From the NCBI RefSeq assembly GCF_026212465.1, contig NC_080059.1, positions 18,325,324 through 18,389,323 of the forward strand: DNA of 64,000 nt. The letters run 5' to 3'. The stretch comes from Amaranthus tricolor (taxonomy: Eukaryota; Streptophyta; Magnoliopsida; Caryophyllales; Amaranthaceae). The position numbers and the translations under genes are program-made. Under the pieces are notes generated by a model. It was not told where the DNA came from and did no database searches. It worked only from the letters and a program-made list of their open reading frames with translations. Below are positions 58,330 through 64,000 of the stretch, piece by piece. Positions within the stretch are counted from its first letter, which is position 1. The number at the start of each line of letters is the position of its first letter.

Positions 58330-58587
58330 TGTCAAGGAACCAACTCAACCAAAAGCTTAAGCTGATGGTTGAGGCCCCAGGATATGTTATATACTCTAAC
58401 ACGCCCCTCACACGAGACCCCATTGGGGTAGAAGTGTGGATGCGCATAGGCGCTGAATATAAATGAGGGGTGGTTGAGATTCGAACCCGTGACCTCTCAC
58501 GTTGGCTTCTGACCATGTAAAGGAACCAACTCAACCAAAAGCTTAAGCTGATGGTTGAGGCCCCAGGATATGTTATATACTCTAACA
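58330..58587 (-). mobile_element. Complete TRIM/SMART-type miniature LTR retrotransposon, 258 bp
   Basis: Two nearly identical 72-bp terminal direct repeats (58330-58401 and 58516-58587; on the minus strand TGTTAGAGTATATAACATAT ... TTGACA/TTTACA) flank a 114-bp interior. The 5-bp duplication TTTGA is present at 58325-58329 and 58588-58592. On the minus strand TGGTCAGAAGCC directly follows the 5' LTR, a tRNA-Met-type primer site lacking two bases relative to TGGTATCAGAAGCC, and a purine tract GTGTGAGGGGCG precedes the 3' LTR. The interior contains GGTTCGAATCTCAACC, like a tRNA B box. No coding sequence; it must have used enzymes of other elements. Confidence 0.93.
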
Positions 58588-59859
58588 TTTGATTTACTAA
58601 AAAGTAAGAAATTGTTCATGGAACACAATCTCTTTCGACACACTCATAACTACAGTTGCAATATTGTAAACAATGTATCCTTTCTTGTTATTAAATAAAC
58701 TAATAAAAAACACACTTCTGTTTGTGCTCTAGGTATAATAAACATCCAAGCACTTTTTAAGTGCTGATAATTTGGATTATATAATTATTTAAAACGTGTT
58801 AGCCCATATTATTATAGAACTAACAAAGGAATTCTATTAATCAGGTGCACATCACATCCAACTATCTCCCCAAAATAACATGGAAAGATTACATTGAAAT
58901 AAAAAAAAAAACCTTATAGTATCAAAAATATATTCTCCCTCCTATTCTTTTACTTGTCCCATTTCCTTATTGGTTAAAGTCACCTTACTTGTCCCATTTC
59001 CTTTTTTGTCACTGATTTTTTACTTAAATACTCTTAGTTCACACACATAATGACCAAAATACCTCCGCTTACACTACTTACCCAAACTGATTATCTTCAT
59101 AATCAGTCATTGACATTCCTAATGATTTCCTCCCTTTAAAAATCACCCCCCCTCATCCTCATCCCGATTGAAACATTAATGCTTTCTCTCTCTCTCTCTC
59201 TTCATCGTCCCTGTGTGTCTCATCTTCATCTTCCTCCTTCATCTCAATTGTTACTGTGTGTCTCGATTCTCCTTCATCTTTCTCCTTCTTCACTTTATGT
59301 GTCGATTTTCCTTCATCATCTCCCTTCCCCACTCTCTCTAGATCTGCAAGATCTTTATATTGAGAACTTGTTCTCTTCCTCAGATGAAGAATCACTGGAT
59401 AATGATGATTTGGTGTCTGATTTTGATGTTGGAGGACCATTCTCTCGTATGGATATATCTTTCCTTTTTGACTTATGATGATTTAGTGTATCTGTTTTTT
59501 ATGGTATGCATGTCTGTGTTGGTAATCTGATTTTTTTCCCTATGATTTTTTCTGAGGGTAAACATTTAATTATAGCTACAAAAACCCTAAATCAACTTAT
59601 TTAGGAGGCAATTACTATGGTTTATGGGGTATTTGTGATGAGAACATTTTGTTCTCTGAGATGAATTTTTTCGTTTTTGTTTTTGAAGCCATCAATAAAC
59701 TGTTGAGGCTGCCATTTTCATTTAAATGTTTATGATTAATAAACTTGATGAATTTTTTTTGCTACATCACGTTTACACTTAAACATTTACCTAACATAAT
59801 TCACCCAAAAGTGAGTATAAACATGTAATCCAAAAGTATACTCATATATATACATGATA

Positions 59860-60055
59860 CTTGTGTTCATGCTACTGGTGCTGGTTGTTTTGATGTTGAT
59901 GCGTATGCCACTGTTGTTGGTTCTGTTGTTGTTTCCTCTGTTATTGTTGTTGTTGGTTATGTTGTTGCTGTTTTCTCTGTTGTTGGTATTGTTTCTGTTG
60001 GTGCTGGTGTTTCTGTTGTTGCTAGTGATTATGTTGGTGCAATTGTTAACTGTTG
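59860..60055. repeat. GTT/GCT-rich low-complexity tract
   Basis: 'tgttgttg', 'gttggt' and 'gctgttg' runs give a Leu/Val-only frame in one reading direction (59854-60081), which is not a plausible protein. Confidence 0.7.
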
Positions 60056-60653
60056 TTGATGAAAAAGTTCTTCATCTTTGATTCCCAAATAAAATAAGAT
60101 GACCTAAAATTTACTTTGATCCACCTTTGGTCAAAATAACAAAGTGCCTTGTAAAGAATTTCCTTTCGTACCCCCAAACAATGTGGAAGTCTCCCTTCCC
60201 TTGTAAGCTTTGTTTTGTTCAGGTGTGGAATGTGAAAATCTATGCCACCTAAGTTCTTAATAACCTCAACTTTACATGCTTGTAAAGTGATCCATACTTC
60301 TTTTTCCATCTCCAAACTGTGCTTTGGCTAACCCCCACGGCCCTTGCAACTGCGGTTTGACTTGTCTTTTTTACTTTTTCAAGTCCCTTGAACTTTGTGT
60401 CATCAAAGGGAATCTCAGTCTTTGACTTCTTCCCTATCCTCTTACTGTTGACATTGATTGGAAATTGATTCCGTTGTTGGTGGTGCTTTATCTGTCCCCA
60501 TATCCTTTATATTGTCTTCCTACTCATACTGTACTTCTTCGACATGTCACCGATGACCCCGTGTGCTGGCTTCCCTTTACTGTTGATTAACAATAAATGT
60601 TCATGCATTATTTTCTTCCGACTATATTTATCTAGCTTTCTTGATTTTTCCAT
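60045..60653 (-). pseudogene. Plant mariner-like transposase N-terminal remnant
   Basis: The ATG at 60653 opens MEKSRKLDKYSRKKIM, then HGVIGDMSKKYSMSRKTI and an in-frame TAA at 60507-60509. Downstream in the same frame are DDTKFKGLEKVKKTSQTAVA and RAVGVSQSTVWRWKKK, a helix-turn-helix of the type found before the catalytic domain of plant mariner-like transposases (NVRSLACALGVSKTTLHR-like organisation). After 60300 the frame shifts, and the DDD/DDE catalytic domain is not recognisable. It is therefore truncated and dead. Confidence 0.55.
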
Positions 60654-61564
60654 GGTTGTACTTGAATTTTTGTTGGTGGAAATTAATTAGTGATGATCTA
60701 TTCTTTATATAATGCTCTCCTTATATAGAGGTTGTTTTGTTCCTTTCTTGGTTTTGGGATTTGGCGCCTCTGATTTTTACTTGTCTGTGTTGGTGTTCTC
60801 TTACTTGGGGCCATTCTGAAATTCTTGGGTTTTTGTTTACTCTTGCTTCCTGTTTGGAATTGGCGCCTCTTTATTGCCTTATGATGTTACTGGTCTGCTG
60901 TGTTCTTTGTATCATGGCTGATTTCAGTGTTTGATGGCTTTGTTTTAAAATCAAAATGTTCATTTTTTTCGTAGCTATTTAATCAATTTTGAACACTAAA
61001 TGCATACCGTGTTTTTTTTTAAATCTGAATTCATTGAAAGATTTTATATCCGCATTCGCATGTGGCATGAGGGTTGTTCGTTTTCGGTTGCCGTTCAAAA
61101 AACGTTGAAGAAATCAAGGAAGAATTGAAGACTTAGTTTATGTTTTCAATTTATAATGTGTAATTTAGTTTACGTAATTTTTTGTAATTTAAGTTAAGTA
61201 CTTTTATGCTTTGTTAATTAAAAAAACCAGAGAATGTATTATTGTGAATTAATTTTATTGGAAATGTGAAACCCAATTTTCCCTTCAAAATTCAATTTTA
61301 TCTACTTTATTTAACAAAAAGGAGAGAATCATTAACAATTAATTCAATCACTTAAAATACCCCAATTATCACCTTTTTGATGGACCCCCTCGTACTCTTA
61401 ATATCCGTGCCCAACCCAAATGTTCCAAGTAAAAAAACAGGAGGAAGTATTTTTTTTTGCTAAAAAAATTATATAGCATCTTCTTTTGTTAATTCACGAG
61501 CATTCTCTATCCCAATACATACTTTGAGTTTTAGTTTTTGTAAAATAATAGCAATAAATTGTTT

Positions 61565-61745
61565 AGTGCAAAAATTTTGGCAAAATCAAATTTGTTCTTA
61601 ATGATAAATAGTCAACACATCCTAGTAAAATCATCAACAATTGTGATATATTTTTCAAATCAAAATAGAAATATATCTATAAGGTCCCATACATCAATAC
61701 GAATAAGCTCTATTAGTTACTTTGTCATACAACATGTTTTAGGAT
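61565..61745 (-). pseudogene. Short antisense copia integrase fragment
   Basis: The minus strand contains ELIRIDVWDL (about 61712-61683) and YITIVDDFTRM (about 61650-61618), equivalent to the integrase core HVDVWGP ... FLTIVDDFTRM, with a stop between and after. Only about 60 codons remain. No LTR was found nearby. Confidence 0.6.
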
Positions 61746-61749
61746 ATAT

Positions 61750-63560
61750 ACCATGTCTTTATTTTTCTAACGGATATATATTATAGAAAATATAGTTTTT
61801 GAATAATATTTCATCTAAATATGGAAATATTATCTTCAATCACTCTGTATGAAAATGGCTCATTCTTAGATTCTATAATTGGCTCACCAAGAATCAACAC
61901 ATAAGAAACTTAAGCACTTAAGCTTCTTGACAGAATCTATGACTACATAAGCTTCTTGAATCAATATTATTTTTCAGCATCATTTGTCTTTTCTTATATC
62001 AAAAAAGTAGACTTTTCAAAACCATCAGTTAGGAGGTTGTGAGTTATAGGTCACTTTTGTTCATGTAAATTTTGGATCAGCTTAATTTTTTGGTCAAGTT
62101 TTGTTGGCTTCAGCTTATTGGATATGCCTGTTGGATCATATATAGAATCGTAGAATCATATTATGATTCTATCACCCATATTCTTATCTTGATAGTTTCG
62201 TACGTTTCTACCATTATTAAAATTCTATTTAAAATTTAGATCGCTACACTCTTTTTAGATCGTAGAGTCGTAGAAACATTGGTCAAAATTGAGATTTGGA
62301 TAATCACCTTAACAAGTTACACATAAATACACTAAAAATCTTCGGTAATTTGCTGCATTAAAGCTCTGCACATAATTCTATACAACATGTACAATACAAT
62401 ATCTATGCGACATAAATGAATATTAAAAATGAATTAATTTTCATCAAATAAATTTATATAGAAAGTTCAAATGCATACTTTATTTTGTGTTTTAGTTAAT
62501 TAACTACTTATAATTATTTATCATTTAATGTTGTTGCTTTAATAAAACTAACTTATTTGTGTATTACACGTGTGCTTAAATAAAAATTAGTGATTGAAAA
62601 TTAAAGTATGCATTTAAAAAGAAAAGATTTTAGACATTACTATATTGCTCAAATATGTTGGTCTAGTAATATAATATGCTCGTACATGAATATGCTCTAA
62701 TTTTTATTTTCTATGTCATTTACTAATGTGAGACATTAAAGATTTAGTACAATTTCTAACTTTTTAGTTGAATTTATATAATTAAATATACATACATCGT
62801 ACATGCATATGTACTAGTTTTAATAATTTATATTAATCAGGTTATTTAACCAATGTATGAGGTGCTTGACTGCTTGTCACAAGGAGTGTAGCAGAACCGG
62901 TAATCTCGATACGTAATTAACATTAATGAAAATTTTTACAAAAATAATACGAAAGTCTCAAAATGCCGATCTACTAATAACTTTTAAAAATTAAAGTCTA
63001 TTTATTAGAAATAATAAATATTACATCTAAGTAGAAAAATGAAATACATATCGTTTGTTTAAAAAATATATAATAATTAAAATTAAATACGTTAAGATCA
63101 TCAAACATGAAGTATATAAAAAAAAATTTCAACTAAGTCCTCGATAGCTTAAATAAATTGTAGTTGTGGCCTAGATCGAAACCTGAAACTAAATCCAGCA
63201 AAATGCTATTATCCATAATGCGGATGACAGTCGATTGAATCGGTTAGGGCTTAACGCCGAGCATAACTCCCTAACCAACTCAAAATATGAAAATAATACA
63301 CTACATTTACAAAATAATAATTAAAGTACGAAATTATAATTAATTGACACCATTGTATACTTTTAACATATTCTTTTACTGTTCCATACTTTTAAGTTAT
63401 TAAGATACCATTTTCCACCCTGACAGAAGTACATTACTGTCACTTATACAATTCGGTAATCTTAATACGTAAGCAAGTTCATATGGTTAATACTCATAAC
63501 TGTACTATGCCTCATAGTATCAACAATTATCAAGTTTATCATTAATCAACAAGCACAACA
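61750..63560. other. AT-rich intergenic, nothing recognised
   Basis: No gene, RNA gene or structured repeat was identified on either strand. Confidence 0.4.
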
Positions 63561-63569
63561 ATTATATGA

Positions 63570-63644
63570 CACCTGATATATGTAAGGGTTTGGCTAGATT
63601 ATGGTCGAAGCTGTAGACTGTTTTAGAGATGGGAATGGCAACAA

Positions 63645-63679
<35 letters not shown>

Positions 63680-64000
63680 GAATTGTTGATTTAATAAGTT
63701 TAAGTATTTTTGTCCTGTTTTTGCGGAATTAGATAAAAGAAATAAAACTTAAACTTAGAGCGAAATAATGAAGCAGACAAAACAATTTTACGTGGAAACC
63801 TTCTAGGACTAAATAGAAGGAAAAACCACGACCCCTCGGGATTTCAAAACTCTCCACTATGTTTTAGACAATTCGTTACAATTACATAAAACAACTCGCT
63901 TCACTCGAAGCTTCTCTTACTAGGCCAACTTCTCTTTTCAGTTGCTTCACTCAAAGCAACTCTCTTAGCTTTACTCCAAGCTAATCTCTTCTCTAGCTTC
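63570..64000. repeat. Dispersed repeat, probably copia-related, cut by the window end
   Basis: Follows the pattern poly-G then 'tgaattgttgatttaataag', 'acgtggaaaccttctaggac', 'aaaaccacgacccctcggga', a sequence style I associate with a high-copy plant retrotransposon family, though I cannot name it. Repeated 'cttcactcgaagc/cttcactcaaagc' phrases occur near 63900-63960. No coding frame. Confidence 0.4.
63647..63678. repeat. Poly-G run of 32 bases
   Basis: Thirty-two consecutive G, read directly from the sequence. Could form G-quadruplexes, and is also a position where read length and assembly errors are likely. Confidence 0.97.

Larger units (their letters stand above)
58935..61447 (-). mobile_element. 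Mariner-like DNA transposon, about 2.5 kb, degenerate
   Basis: Left terminus CTCCCTCCTATTCTTTTACT and reverse-complemented right terminus CTTCCTCCTGTTTTTTTACT match at about 19 of 22 positions, the CTCCCTC-type end of plant mariner/Stowaway elements. TA follows the right end (61448-61449); the left equivalent appears changed to TT. It contains a transposase N-terminal remnant on the minus strand. A CT-rich tract (59178-59200), an open frame at 59179-59478 without recognisable domain, and a GTT-rich stretch (59870-60050) fill the left part. Confidence 0.6.

Noticed and set aside
58280..58588. A 102-residue minus-strand protein with an internal repeat
   Set aside because: It is the translation of the 258-bp TRIM element; the protein repeat is the pair of 72-bp LTRs.
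59854..60081. A Leu/Val-rich 75-residue membrane protein
   Set aside because: It is a translation of a GTT-rich low-complexity tract inside a mariner-like element.

Overview
This is nuclear DNA from a flowering plant, most probably a eudicot. It is AT-rich, has spliced genes with GT-AG introns, and is densely packed with plant transposable elements. Several dispersed repeats (for example the GTGAGACGGTCTCA motif and the TCGCTCGACC-rich LTRs) remind me of Caryophyllales, but that placement is a guess. No tRNA gene, organellar insertion, CRISPR array or bacterial-type operon was seen.

Three host genes are supported. RPN3, a lid subunit of the 26S proteasome, runs on the + strand in eight exons from 9350 to 19826; the joined exons give 487 codons plus stop, all phases agree, and intron 6 is 6.2 kb of LINE and other repeat debris. 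An alpha-expansin lies on the + strand in three exons from 38163 to 39850 (257 residues). A UPF0496 (DUF677) family gene lies on the - strand in two exons from 45430 down to 43805 (410 residues); its first exon is short.

Almost everything else is mobile-element sequence. Left part (1-9131): Ty3-gypsy-like LTR pieces, a Tourist-type MITE (1069-1380), a minisatellite, a decayed L1-type LINE, two more LTR-like blocks, and a Mutator-like inverted-repeat element (7365-9131) with a solo copia LTR (8172-9060) inserted in it, just upstream of RPN3. Middle (20033-36413): a long inverted repeat, an RTE-type LINE fragment, a full-length PIF/Harbinger transposon with both genes (25315-29364), and an antisense copia remnant carrying a hAT-type MITE (34531-35156). 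Right part (40380-64000): more MITEs, a full-length Tork-type copia with both LTRs (46431-52264) interrupted in its integrase by a solo Cassandra LTR with a 5S rRNA-like core (49109-49379), a second copia with internal deletion (52460-55432), a 258-bp TRIM element (58330-58587), a mariner-like element (58935-61447) and a repeat with a 32-base poly-G run.

The boundaries of many elements are fixed by target-site duplications read directly here: TTA, TAAAT, TTA, ATCTAAAC, ATGGC, CTCAC, TGGTT and TTTGA. The element genes with recognisable coding sequence carry stops or frameshifts, so no copy looks autonomous as written. The most unusual signal is a CpG-rich array of short dyads (core TCGCTCGACCGAGCGA) placed about 100-250 bp upstream of the TATA box in several LTRs. 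In the full-length copia, the two LTRs differ by roughly 13-bp gains and losses inside this array.
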